Assembly: GCA_025093985.1 (NCBI GenBank)
Contig: JACAAK010000008.1
Location: 1,364,001 to 1,428,000, forward strand
From: Calvatia gigantea
Taxonomy: Eukaryota > Basidiomycota > Agaricomycetes > Agaricales > Lycoperdaceae
DNA: 64,000 nucleotides
Direction: 5' to 3'
Below the pieces are notes generated by a model that was not told the DNA's origin, made no database searches, and saw nothing but the letters and a program-made list of their open reading frames with translations. The stretch's first letter is position 1. Each line of letters opens with the position of its first letter. Below are positions 1 to 11,678 of the stretch, piece by piece. Position numbers and translations under genes: made by a program.

Positions 1-1
1 T

Positions 2-289
2 CCGTCAGGCGGAGAACACTTGGACCCGTACCTGGACAGGGAGGTGTCAATGAATTTGGTGAGGTTGGACAATCCTTGCCAAGTACGAGAGATTTTACTT
101 GGGAAAAATCTGGAGGGAATCGGGAGGATTCGGGATGATGGAAGCGACGAGTACCAAGGTCTCTTGTTGACTGCTGAGGAGATCAAGGATATTGTGTGCA
201 GCACGGCACTGTGGTTGATTGTTCGGGAGGGGACGGGCGGTGTCGGAAGGATAAGCAGGAAGGGCGATGGTTGGAAGCTCAGGTCCTGA
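2..289 (+). CDS. C-terminal end of an unidentified protein (5' partial)
   Basis: An open frame enters from the left edge of the window and runs to a TGA at 287-289, giving about 95 residues with a mixed hydrophilic composition (for example LTAEEIKDIVCSTALWLIVR near its end). A T-run follows at 311-324, compatible with a 3' end. I do not recognise the family. It is probably the last exon of a gene starting outside the window, but an accidental open frame cannot be excluded because only the tail is visible. Confidence 0.4.
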   Translation, partial: PSGGEHLDPYLDREVSMNLVRLDNPCQVREILLGKNLEGIGRIRDDGSDEYQGLLLTAEEIKDIVCSTALWLIVREGTGGVGRISRKGDGWKLRS

Positions 290-1256
290 AGATTCAATCA
301 AGGCAAAAGAGGCTTTTTTTTTTTATCACACCACAGGATCTAGGTCGTTTTCGTTGTTGGGTGGTTGCCCTCGCCTTGATAGACCTTTGCCTCCCTCGGG
401 CAGGTGGGAGGCGATGCTGTGTTTATGTTGAGGACTGTCTTCGACTGGGCGTGCGCGGGCAACGTTCTTGATACCACCTCACGGTGGTTAAGTACGTCTA
501 TGGGATGCCTGGTCATGGGGACGGTGGGTGTTGTACATAATGGAGATAGAGAATGTCAGGACAGGACCTGACTTCAGCAACCTCAGACCTTCAAGGGAGC
601 TGGATCTCGGGTTGCTATTTTTATGTTGGTTATTCGCCATGACTTATGTCAAGCCCTCTTGCTCGTGATCCTGTCGTATTAGCTGCTCGGACTTAAGGGC
701 GCTTGGCGGTCTGGCGGCTATCTATGGAGGGTTCAATGAGGCCCAACGAGGCCCCTGTTTCTTCTTTGGTTACAACCCGATTAAGTATTCGCCGCCTCCG
801 CCCTTTGTTTATCATAATCAACGCCCAGCCCTTCGTTCTCACCTTTCCCATTGTATTGTTTATAGCTTAGCTTATACTCGTGTTTGGTTTGGAATTAGAA
901 ATATAATAGTGATACATCCTGAGTAGTTATTTACAGAACTTGAGTGAACCAAATGTAATGGGAGAGTAGTTCTCTTGCTCCGCCGATGCGCATAAAGACC
1001 GAGGCGAACCCACAACGAGGATTTGGGTTCCGAGGTTCATGTTTCAAAGGCAGCTGTCCCAAACCCGAAAACCTAATCATCGCGCGATTACCTTGCAAGT
1101 GGTGAGTGACAAACTCAAAGGGTGATTCGGACTCTTTTTTTCGACCTTGCCGTCTCCTAAAGTCTGTATCGCAAGTGTGGTGTCCTCCTGGAGCTTCGCA
1201 AGTTGCCACAGGTTTGAACAGCAATGAAGAACTCGGGACGCGCACTTGATGATGGT
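290..1256. other. Intergenic stretch, no gene recognised
   Basis: Short open frames exist on both strands here but none joins through plausible splice sites to a longer frame, and none resembles a known family. A T-rich run lies at 311-324. I see no RNA gene or repeat. Confidence 0.5.
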
Positions 1257-2006
1257 TCAATATTCAATTCCGGTGCTTTTCGGGCAAGGCGGGCCAATAT
1301 ACTCAGTGCTGCGCCCACCATCATACACAGGCCGTAAACATGACATGGTAGGTCTCTGTGGTATCCTGACTAGGGCTGGGCCAGTGAAATTACCCGGGGC
1401 AGATAACAAGAACAATAGCAACAACAGGTCGCTGTGTCCACGGGGCCTTAAAGCGAACCCAGTCTCCCGTGCAGAGGGATGAGCGAATCCGATCACAGAG
1501 GATGCAAGCAGAGCTGTTGCAATGACACTCTGTCTGACATTTCCATTGCATACCGGAACGGGGGCAATACCAAGAATCCCATAAGGTGCTGGTTAAAACG
1601 TTAAAGTTTCGAACCGGTCGAAGTGGACTGGAAGTAAACAAGTATACAGGTCCGGAAATGTTGTGTTGATCCTCGAAGGTTTGATTCACTTACTGATGGG
1701 ATGTGAACATGTACAGTATTCCAGATTCGTGGCGTCCAGATCAAACAACCTCTTGCCCAATAAGATGAAACTTGGCCAAGGACCAGGAGAATGTTTTGAA
1801 GGGGTTTCGGGATCTAGACCTTTAGCGTCCTTGACAGTCTTGGGCTTGGACTGCTTGGGTGGCACTCCAATGGTTAAAAGATCCGCAACCCTGGGATCTT
1901 CTTTGAGAAACTTCGGAAACCAGCGCGCAGGGGGCTGGGACTGGGGTTGCTGCGCAAGGATCGAGAACCGTTTGACCCTCCGAGCCGGGTGGGGTGAAGA
2001 TGTCAT
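1257..2006 (-). CDS. Weak two-exon hypothetical protein
   Basis: Exon 1 (2006-1694) starts MTSSPHPARR and ends at a canonical GTAAGT donor. An acceptor (ACCAG) at 1589-1590 continues in phase into exon 2 (1588-1257), which stays open to a TGA, for about 214 residues in total. The product is rich in Pro, Ser and Cys, with a short hydrophobic run (DLLLLLFLLSAP) in its second half. No family is recognised. The support is only the phase-consistent splice model, so this may be a chance reading frame. Confidence 0.22.
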
Positions 2007-2388
2007 AGTTGAAGCCGTTGTTGAAGCCCTTCCTCCTCGGGTTCTGGGGCCCTAGCCTGAGGGTCCCCATCCCGGCTCCCAGAGGTGCACTGCCCTTAGA
2101 CGCAAGACGTGAGGATCAGCTGCTGGGGTCTAGAGCTTTGGGTTACTGTGTTTCAAGGTACCTAGCAACGTACATCCACACGAAGTCAAGATCCAAACCA
2201 CATACTTCGTCACCGATTCGGGCTGGCCCGGCTGGGAGATGACTTATTGTGTGCCAGTTTATTCATTCACCTAACCTTATTTCGATCCGTTCCGAGGCAA
2301 CCTTTGACGTCAAGTACAGTAGGTCTGGCCCAAAAGCGTGGTTGCTAGTTGCCTGAAGTTACACACAACAATTATTTAACCGTGGACG

Positions 2389-2506
2389 CTGCACCAATGA
2401 GTCGATGTGACACAGGTCATATCATACGCCGTATTCAAGAATAAGCTTTTTAAGTTCAGTACGGTATCAATACATATGACAAACGTCACATTGACTCGTC
2501 TGCACT
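2389..2506. repeat. MITE-like short inverted-repeat element, copy 1
   Basis: The ends read GAGTCGATGTGAC..GTCATAT and, in inverse complement at 2475-2500, GAGTCAATGTGAC..GTCATAT, so the segment can fold into a long hairpin. A related element with the same ends lies at 6922-7068. No coding capacity and no certain target-site duplication are visible. The exact ends are uncertain by a few bases. Confidence 0.55.
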
Positions 2507-2920
2507 CGCTAGTTCTAGACTACGCCCACCGGGTCTTAGCAGTATGTTTGCTTGTTGCGAGATAGAAATGCAGAGCTCACACGTTATCAACATCACCTGA
2601 AGTCACACTGACCCCCTCACAAATAATTAAAATTTAAAAAAAAATGCGGCAATAGGCGAACGGTTGACTGGAATCTGGATGTTCAATTAACTATTCGCCG
2701 GGATCGTTATTTATTTTGCTGCAATTTTACAATTGATTAGCGGAGAACTTTGAACCTTGAACCTTGAAACTATGGAATACAGAACACAACGGACCAAAAA
2801 TAGAAAGCCAAGAAGTGTAGCCAAAAATAAAACCAAAAAAAGAAAGAAAAGTCCCATAAAAAAAAAGAGCCATGCATATATAACAAACAACGCTCGCTTC
2901 GTCATTTAGCCGATTTACTC
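2507..2920. other. Intergenic, AT-rich 3' flank of the membrane-protein gene
   Basis: The stretch holds A-rich runs at 2634-2643 and 2822-2870, just downstream of the stop of the gene at 2921-5005. These are compatible with a 3' untranslated region. Nothing else is recognised. Confidence 0.4.
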
Positions 2921-5005
2921 CTACACAATACCCTCCCATACACCCAAACCCGTAAAGAACACTCCAAGAGAAACCAGCAACCCAACATACACAAAAGTTT
3001 GTACGCCTATGCGGGGTAGGATGTAAGGCGTATGAAGGAGTGCGAGGAACCATTGGAGGAGGACGATGGTGGGGAGCGTTATGAATAACTGAGTGTTGCC
3101 GTGTAGTTTTGGCCAAGCTTGGGCTTGATGATGTTGCTGCTGCACGGTAAGCGAGGAATCGTACAGCAAGCTGAGGATTTTAGATGGGAATTTTAGGGAG
3201 AGGGATGAGCGCATGTATGCAGCGGTGACGAGTAGAGTCGAACCCAAAACGAAGAAAGCGGAGTTGAGTCGGTGTAGGCAAGGAATGAAAGGGGGGACGT
3301 GCTTATAAGAAAAACGTTAATGAGTATTGAAAAATTCGGTGAGGGAATGCCGTGCATACTCACAATAAACGGCATACCATACAGATCCTCCAGCTCCCCC
3401 CTTGCACGTAACTGCGATCAGTTCGTCAACATCGCGTTCCACCTCTTCTTCTATCGCATCTCTGTACAACGCCTCGTTTCGGGGACCGATACCGGTACCA
3501 CTCACAATGCTAGAGTGGCGTTCAAGTAGTGGCTGCGTCTCTGCACCAGTCTCTGCACCAACTTGGTCTTCGGAACTCGAAAGGCGGTGACGACGATCCG
3601 GAGACTCACGTCCGTTTGAGTCTGTATGACCAACGCCAACGCTCCCATATCCTGACAATGGAATGCCAATACCACTCGGCTTTTGGTAGTAGGAGCGCGG
3701 GGCAGAAGCTACCCGTCTGACACTGACGAGGACATCTCTATACAGAGCAATCCCCTCATATCCTTGTTTTATACCGACAGCCGCCTCTGCTGCTGCCCAG
3801 CCGAGAGCTACCCACCATGTTCGGCGAAATGCAACATCGCGCCATGTTGGGCGGTCAAATCCCGCACCGCATGAAATGAGGAGAACTGGGATGGTGGTCT
3901 GGCGAAGGATGATGACGATGGCACTTTGGACGAGGGAACTGGTACAGAGGGCGAGAGGGGGGTAGTGGGATAGGATAAATGAGAAGAAAGAGAATATTAT
4001 TGAGGAGTTGAGGAGATAGGAGAGTGCCCAGAATGCGGTGGCTGTGAGGATTTCGGGGAGAGGGTATGGGAGGTAGGGTGCGTAGGGATATGGATAGGAG
4101 GGTGTGGTGTTTGGTGGTAGGGGGTATGCGATTGTGGGGAGGAATGCGAGGGCGAGGAAGACGAGGAGGGTGAATGCTGGTGTTAGACTGTATAGGCTTA
4201 TCAGGAAACGGTACGATCCTGTGTTCCCATTTCGCACATGCATATGTTCAGCTTTGACACGAAAGGTGAAAAGTGATTAACGAGACGCACCTCGGTATAA
4301 GCCTTGACGAGCAAGCTCTTCGTCCAAAATCCACTGCTCTTCCTCTTCATCATCGGCATCCTCCACGGGCAAAGATTGGCTGTCGGGGTGATGGGGTGGT
4401 GGGGACTCGGATACCAGAACAGGGAACTTGATAAGTCGGTCACGTTCAACATCTTCTCGAACATCCTCTAGAATGTCATGACTTTGAGACCTTGACTCTG
4501 AATGGAACTCCATGGCACCACCGTCCTCTGGTACCTGGCGAAGTAAAGTTACTTCTTCTCTGCTCTTACGTCGCTCGCGTTCGGGACTGGTTTGAACGGG
4601 ACTATTAGAATGTATACCGCAAGTCCTCAGCCGAGTTGGAGAATGTGAGGGAGGTCGTGTAGTAGTTGCTGTTGTTATAATGGGGTCGCTGTTGGAGGAT
4701 GTTCGAGATAGAGAGGTATTGTGGGAAGTTGAGCGAGTAAATGATCTATAACTATGATGAGATTGGTTTCCATTTTCAGCGATATTCAGCTCGCTGAGGT
4801 CCATCCTCATCAGCGACATTCGTTCCGCATCCACAAACAGTTTGTGCGCGTAGATGCTCGATTCGTTTTCGAATTCCAATTCGTAGTGAGCTTCGATTCT
4901 GGGTTGGGATATCAAGCGTCGAGGTTGTGTTTGTTCCTCGTAGTTGTTTCTGGGTGGAGACGACGAGTCCCCCAACTGATGTGCTTGCATCCCTGCGACC
5001 AACAC
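2921..5005 (-). CDS. Predicted multi-pass membrane protein, function unknown
   Basis: There are three exons: 5005-4291, 4218-3383 and 3301-2921. The introns start GTGCGT and GTATGG, end CACAG and ATAAG, and both joins keep phase, giving 643 residues. The first about 240 residues are polar, Ser/Thr/Pro-rich and end in an acidic cluster (DADDEEEEQW), so probably a cytosolic tail. Hydrophobic segments follow: FTLLVFLALAFLP, a stretch around FWALSYLLNSSIIFSFFSF, and one near IVIILRQTTIPVLLI. A conserved-looking FRRTWWVALGW motif comes next, then a polar Gly/Ser loop. At the C-terminus lie two or three more membrane spans, including FVYVGLLVSLGVFFTGLG. I cannot name the family. The start codon is the first ATG of the open frame and could be further downstream. 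Confidence 0.75.
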
Positions 5006-7763
5006 GGTGAAATGAGGAAGGGGATGAAGGGAGAAGAGGTTGAAGTTTATTTGCGGCCTGGAGTACTGGGATGGGAAGCCTATGCACGGCCCTGGGCACC
5101 TGGCTCCAGGTTCGAAGCTGCCAAGGATCTCTTCTCGGTGATTGTCAGCGACTGAGGAAGGTATTTGTGTTGCAAAAGGCGATCACGCTGATTCCCCTTC
5201 CTAGGGGGACAGTTGTGTTATTTGTAAGAGAGCGCTCAGTATGGCGCAATGGATGATGATGTGGGGCTAATACATGGATGTGTAAAGCTTGTTGAGCATG
5301 AGTTGGTATTTGTTGCCGTACTTAAAGATAGATAACTTAAGGAATGGTCGCCTTGTTGTGGAGTGCTTTCCACGGTGGCGTCTCTAGGAGGAGCCTGTTC
5401 CAGGGGGATTGTTCGAGAATGGCTTAAATATGGGACTGCATCTCGCTCAAAGGAAGCAGGGGTCTGAAAAGGTTGGCGTGAGTCCTGTCAGATATCAGAT
5501 AACACGAAGAAATGTTGTACAATATCTTGCGTTCACTCAACTATCTCCTCCCAGACTCCGACTCAGGGTACATCGATGTCTATCTACGTAGTGTTATCTT
5601 GGAGAATCTCGTGTCGTCCTCTCTAAATCCCTGAACTTTGTTGACAGGGAGTGTCTGGGTCGGATTTTTCCTTATTTCCATTGAGATGACTCGTCACTCC
5701 AGCACTCTTCTTGCACTTGCGTGGATATGGATAGGTCATGTGCCATTCAGACATATCATGAGTATTCATCGTTTGTTGGGAGAAGACAGATTCTACGAGG
5801 CGCCAAAGTTGTGATAGTCGACTACCTGTCTGAACGAAAATTTACGCGTTTTGGGGTCTTTGAAGCCCCAAGGACGAGCGCTCTGAGCAGACGACTTTCT
5901 CACAGGAATATCGGCCAGGCCCAAGGCCTCGAAATAGACCATGCTTTTGTCCTTCCGATTGGTCTCACGACTTGTGATAGAGCATGCGAACCTTCAACGC
6001 ACAACAGTTGCCGAGGTGAGTTCTGTCACAGATCCGCGATCTGTCATTTGACAACAGTGAGGGAAAGATGGGGGTGGGATGGGATATGTCAGGCCTTCAG
6101 GCGCTTGGTGGGGTGTGTTGACTCGACATCCTGTCAAAGCTCCAACGGAATCGAATATTTTTCTTTACTTGTTTTTCCGGGGGACGAATGTCATTTATAG
6201 GGTTATGAAATATCACGCCAAAGGCAACGCAGGTTTCCTCACCCGCCTCAACCACCTCAAGGGGGAGGGGGAATCCTACGCAGGAACTTTCACTCATTTC
6301 TCCGAGAAGAAATGGAAACAAGGTTAGTATACCACGATCAATCCAGCGACAAAGAAGCCAGAAGCTCACCACCGCTGTCTGCCGTGCTTCGACCTCGGCC
6401 ATGGTGCCTCTCGCTATATATAAACCGAACCGCCTTTTTTCCTAAGTAGAACCTCGAACATGGCTTCTTGATCCTTTCCTGTGGAACTTGTTAAGGCATC
6501 GAGGAAATTATTCTGTAATGTCCTGGCAATCCTATCTTCCTCCTTGGCACTGGGCGTGGTAACCCGCGTTCTTGGTTGTGTCGAGGACCAAGAATATGAC
6601 AAGAACGGATGAAGCACTTTCGAACACAAGCTTGCATGGTGAGCCGAGTACTGTAGTAGCCGTAACACGCGAATCGTCGCCACAGCCAAAGTGGGTGGCA
6701 GCTTGGGGACTAACGAGCGGCATGAAACAGATCGTTGATGCGGTGACGGCCCCAGGACCATAGTCCCGATAACTTTACGGAATTTATTGTTGAGAAGAAC
6801 CGCGAGAACTGCGAACCAGCCAGAAGCCTCAATCAAGGGAATGTAGGGGTGTTGGGTGAGCCCAGGCTGGTCGTTCAAGAAAATGGTGGAATTCGGAGCC
6901 TGCCGGAGTGTACGCTAAGCCCTGCGCCAACGAGTCGATGCGGTATGGGTCATATCGAAATCATATTGACTTCAAAAAGTGTGTAAAGTGTGTCACATTG
7001 AAGACTACACTTTTTGGATTTAATACGGTATTGATATGACGAGTGTCATCATCAACTCGTCGGCGCAGTGTTTATAAAGTAGTTTTCTCGGTCGGGATTC
7101 TAGGCCGCGCGCTCTTACACGTGGTGAGGGGGGGGGGCCCAATTACACGGCGCGGTCCCAAAAATAAATCAGCGAGGACTGAAATATTAAACATCAAGGA
7201 ATCGCCTCCCATCGCGTTTGGAACCCCGACAGCTCACCCAATACCGACATATATGTGACCGTTCAAATTCCCGATGGGCAGCCTCACGACTATTAATCGG
7301 CGGCGGAACCCAAGGTACGCACCTAAGCCGGGACAAGAAGCCTGCCGTTTTATTCAATTATCCGCAGGTCCAAGTCTTCAATTAACCCGGAAAAGGTTAA
7401 GGATAAGGGAAATTAAAATCAAATTTCGATCGCTCAAGGGGCTTGTGCAGTTGACAGATGTGCGGACTTGAAGGTTTTCGAACTCAGGGCACTTGCTCCG
7501 CCAAGTCTCTCCTGTCTTGCTTCCAAGTTCCTGCCCTCGAGGTCTCTGGGTCACGCAATTGGATTCTGGTGCGTATTTTTTGTTCTTGGTCTTCGATCTT
7601 TCTGACTTCTGTTGATCCTTGTCCTGCCGTCTTCCGTTCCCTCGCCTTCATCTTTTCATATGGACTTATCAGAATCGCGTTCCCCTCCAAGGCCAATAAG
7701 CGCTGGTCGTGGTCAACTATCCAATCTTATTTATTTGCTCTCCGACGTGTAACAACTTCGCGA
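5006..7763. other. Long intergenic region without a convincing gene
   Basis: Open frames of 80-160 codons occur at 5721-6200 and 6079-6327 on the plus strand and at 6414-6878 on the minus strand. They lack recognisable domains and I could not extend them through good splice sites. The only structured item is the inverted-repeat element at 6922-7068. A homopolymeric G run lies at 7127-7136. Confidence 0.45.
6922..7068. repeat. MITE-like short inverted-repeat element, copy 2
   Basis: Its terminal inverted repeats read CTGCGCCAACGAGTCGATG at the left and, in inverse complement, CTGCGCCGACGAGTTGATG at the right. Inner matches (GTCATATC and AATACCGTATT-like) extend the hairpin. The ends match the element at 2389-2506, so the two form a small family. 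It is non-coding and must rely on a transposase encoded elsewhere. Confidence 0.65.
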
Positions 7764-9372
7764 ATGGGATTCTCCTGGGGTGCGACGAAAAGTACGATAA
7801 CCAAAATTCTTCTCAGCCTTGTAACACATGATCAACTCATATTTCTGAATATTAGTTGTTCTTCTCCATCTTCACGCTCTTGCGATCATCACATGCCTAG
7901 CTCGACTTTTCTACCGCGCGCGCACGCGTCGTCTGTGGTGGGACGACTTTTGGGCGTTTATTGCGTTTTTGTCCGATTGCACAAAGATTGCTGTCCTTGC
8001 TATGCTTCAAGGTGCGAATCACCAAGCTCTGCTCATTGATTCCCCTCGAGAACTCCAAGTTCGAGGCCCATTATCTCACCCAACCAAAATCCAGTTGCCG
8101 ACTGACGTTGCTCCTTTTTTTCTTGTCTAAAAGGTCTCACCTACCAATCGAGCCTGCTGCGTTGGATTTCATTCATTACATATTCATCAACACTTTGGGG
8201 AGCAAGGCTTAGCATCGCAGTCAGTATCGTCCGACTCGTTCCCCCTGGACCCGGTCGTCTTGTGGCTAAGGGCGTCTCGGTGGTTTTCGTGCTTATGTGG
8301 AGCGGGCTTATCATCCAAAAACTCTTCATCTGTCAAGGCCGATCGATCAATTTGAATGTTGCGCATTGTTCGTTACCAAAGGAAACTGCGATAATGGAAC
8401 TTTGCAGTATGTACTATTGTTATATTCATTTTGGTGTTCCTCCGCTAATTTTCTTATTTCCCCGCCTCTTTTTATTCACACTAGCCAATATAACAGCCGA
8501 TGTGTGGCTGATATGCTCACCGGCATACCTGCTTTGGGATGCAAAACTAACGAGCAAACGACAAATCCTAATATTCTCGGTCTTTGCTAGCAACATTTTA
8601 TTGACAATAGCAAGTGTCGTGCACTGCGTATTCATCCTTCAAAAGAGGTCCCCTTGGACGTTCGTCTCTGCCCATATTGAGGTTAGTCTTCATTTCTGAA
8701 CCTCTCCTCATTTTTAAAAACCCCATGTTGACGGGGGCACTTTCGTGTTCGTAGCTGGCAACTTCCCTGATGACATGTAACCTTCTCGTCCTTGTTACCT
8801 GGCTCTACTCCCGCATCCATCCGAACGAAGAAAATGAACGACGAAATGGGTCTACTTCCTCCGAATCTCCCACGACACGAACATCTCCACGGCGGGACGC
8901 CCCCAATTATGGGTTTGAAGGCTCCATCCTGGTTCTTACGAAAATGTCTAGCTCTTCTGCGTCCTCGAGTACCGCCGAATCTTTGTATTTGGATGCTGCT
9001 TTTGGCCGCAACCAATACAGACCACGGAGTCGGACGTTGGCTGGTTGGTACCGTAATAACCTGGCGCCCGCTGGGACCTTGCCTTCCAGCCTTCGTCCGT
9101 CACATAGCTGTCCTGCGTTTCTCCACCTTCCGATTCGGACGATACCCGATAGAAAATTCGCAGAGAAGGATTGTGGTATCAGTTGGGGCGCGAACACGGT
9201 CGACACTGGTGTGATGGCGGGTATGCCAAGTTTGGTGTTTAGTTCGGAGGCGGAGGATTGGATTTCGATGCGCAGTAAAGGGCAGGGATTGCAGGAGAGA
9301 AGACAATCACCCCGGCGGGTATGTCCACCTCGGGAAATTGTCATGGAACATCGGAGGAGGATAGGGAGCTGA
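7764..9372 (+). CDS. Fungal rhodopsin-like seven-transmembrane protein
   Basis: Five exons (7764-7791, 7856-8011, 8134-8406, 8485-8681, 8755-9372) join in phase to 423 residues, with introns of 64-122 bp starting GTACGA, GTGCGA, GTATGT and GTTAGT. Seven hydrophobic segments are visible. An arginine-rich loop followed by RRLWWDDFWA after the first span is typical of the large fungal rhodopsin-domain integral membrane family. Later landmarks are SIVRLVPPG and a span ITADVWLICSPAYLLW. The last exon encodes a long polar Ser/Arg-rich cytosolic tail. No retinal-binding lysine motif was recognised, so light sensing should not be assumed. The family is known mostly from genome annotation and its ligand is unknown. 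Confidence 0.75.
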
Positions 9373-9497
9373 GTTGAGTTGAGTTACCATGGAGAGACCG
9401 TACGGTCTTGTCATTCTTTTTTTCTTTAAAAAAAAGGGGGGGATTGAGAAACTTAATTTATCGGATTTCCGGTGTACAGTTTATTTGGACCGTGTTT

Positions 9498-9548
9498 TGT
9501 TTTTGCTTTATGCTTTTGCTTTTGCTTTTGCTTTTGCTTTCGCTTTCG
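9498..9548. repeat. TTTTGC hexanucleotide microsatellite
   Basis: Consecutive copies of a TTTTGC unit (with CTTTCG variants at the right end) lie just downstream of the 7TM gene stop codon. It lies in an intergenic region between that gene and the Fes1 gene (9373-10157), in which I see no other gene. Confidence 0.8.
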
Positions 9549-10157
9549 GTTGTTTGAAGGGCACTGTTGATTTATACTGCTTTCGCTTACACTCCTTTGG
9601 CTTTCGTCTAGTTTTGGATAATACCTTCACGAGTATATATTTTGCCGCCGTTGATCCCGCTTTTTTTTTTCCAGTATGCTGTACACTATTGCTATCGGTG
9701 GACTTGTTGAATAGGATCCGCGATTCTACGCTCGTGGATATAAACTTGAATGCGTTTGGTTGACGAGACAAGTATTTATCGCCACAGGCACACTAACCCC
9801 ATACAAAGGCTCTAATTAGCCCGTGCATTGAACGGCGGGCTTGTTTGTTGCTGCGTAGTAACGCCAATTCACCAGAAAAAAACAAACCTTGTCCATTTTT
9901 CGGATCTCAGATAATGTGGCAGATCCAGAACAACTGGCGCTCTGGGCGGTCACCCTATTACTTATCTAATAGGCACTACTCAGGGTCCATGACGTCATGC
10001 GTGGTTGTTGGCCACGTGCCAAAAATTTCGAGTACCTTCCCGGGTAGCCCACCATGCTCCAGATTAACAAAAACATATACTTAACAAATCCATTGGGAGA
10101 CTCAGAATGTCCTGCGAACATACAAACACATTCCGTTTCTACTTGCCTTTTACCGTC

Positions 10158-11518
10158 ATGCAATCGATACTCCGATGGTCCTTGGAACACTCGACGCCCC
10201 TAGATTCGGCAGCCAGCGACAGACCACCAGTATCGCACAAGAAGATAGACCCGGAAATCATTGATGTGATTCTTGGAAAATCGGATGCAGAGCTAATGAA
10301 GGAGGACATGGCCGTCGCGACGGATGTTACGAAAAACAAGGACGATCGACTTACTGCACTAGATCATCTGGAAATGGTGAGCAAATCTCGTTTGTGGGTT
10401 CAGGAGCGATCTAATTCTTTGCATTCGTAGCTCGTAGAGCAAATCGATAATGCTAATGGTAAGCATATGTTGTTGTAAACAAGGATCTGCCCCCGATAAT
10501 TAGGAACTTAAGATCTCGCGAAACTGAAACTTTGGGATCCACTCGTGTCATTATTGAACTCGGAGGAATCATCCATAGATATCAAAGCCCAGGTTTTATG
10601 GATTATTGGAACGGCTATTCAAAATAACCCTACAGCTCAGGATGAAGTACGTTATCTTCTACAGGTCCAGAATGAATGTGGTCTGAGACTTCAGCCTGCA
10701 CCTAGTATCTCTCCTTGAATCCCCTACCTACGCTCCTCGCATTTCTTACACTGTCACCGCCCTCAACTGTCGCAGCAAGATCGAAAGCCATTTACGTGCT
10801 CTCCGGGTTGTTGAAACATAACGCACCTGCAGTTGCCGCTCTCGGTTCGCCTGAAGTGAATGGTTGGCCCAAGCTACGCGATGCCTTGAAAGGTACGTCC
10901 TCTGTAGCCCAACGAAAAACCCGCCTTTGGCGCTCATTTTGGGTTTGGGCTCAGATCCAGAAATATCCGTTCGGACAAAACTCGTTTTTCTCCTCAACGC
11001 GCTTCTCACGTCAGCAACCTCGGAACCGACGGAAAATCGACGTAGTCCGTCTCCCTCTTCGAGACAGTACAACGGTTCTGCCCCAACTCCTGGGCCCGCA
11101 TTGCACACCGTCGACGAACCAACGTCAAATAATTCGGAACCGATCCATGCTAACTCACATGCTGCACACCTTGAAGATCCATGTAGAGCCGATACTTCCA
11201 AAATCACCCGGATTGCACTCGAAGAATGTGGTTTTCTTGATACTCTTATTTCTACCTTGACTGGTCCCGTGCCCGATGGAAAAGAGGGGGACCAAGTGAG
11301 CGTCGACTTTGAGGAGAAGGCACTGTGGTAAGTTCCATCCCTAGTCGTTCGTCATGGGATGCTGATTTTTTCTCCGTAGTTTGCTCTCTACCTACCTCAA
11401 CACTCACAATGGAAAGCTGTCGGACGCTCACGGAACTTCGTTGCGACAATGGATCAAGAAGAACCAACAGCACATTAGTGACTTCCTCTCATCATCAGAG
11501 ATAGACGCATTGCTCTAA
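10158..11518 (+). CDS. fes1: Hsp70 nucleotide-exchange factor Fes1 (HspBP1 family)
   Basis: Six exons (10158-10376, 10431-10458, 10513-10646, 10706-10892, 10955-11327, 11380-11518) join in phase to 359 residues. The N-terminus ([13 protein letters not shown]) and the [12 protein letters not shown] and [18 protein letters not shown] segments are characteristic of Fes1. They are followed by armadillo-like helices: [38 protein letters not shown] and [16 protein letters not shown]. Fes1 releases ADP from cytosolic Hsp70 and supports folding and clearance of misfolded proteins. A low-complexity Ser/Pro/Thr insert of about 60 residues follows [11 protein letters not shown] and is less typical of the family. 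The second exon is only 28 nt. The gene converges on the first GH115 gene with a 160-bp gap between stop codons. Confidence 0.85.
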
Positions 11519-11678
11519 AAATTATAAGGAAGATGTCAATTGCAATTGTTTTTCTCTTTGGGTTGGGGTATAGATTTGTAGCACATAAATGGAAGCGAAC
11601 GTAGCTGTACAAAATAATGGAAAGAACCCAGTACCAGATAATTTATAAAATCAAAACCAATCCGTAAGGTCACATTAC

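Noticed and set aside
5721..6200. 159-codon plus-strand frame as a gene.
   Set aside because: Low similarity to any fold I recognise, no supporting splice or context signals; kept as part of the intergenic entry.
6414..6878. 154-codon minus-strand frame as a gene.
   Set aside because: No recognisable domain and no convincing splice continuation; composition changes abruptly within it.
9389..9763. Frame with repeated AFAFAFAF residues as a peptide gene.
   Set aside because: The repeat is the translation of the TTTTGC microsatellite in the 3' flank of the 7TM gene.
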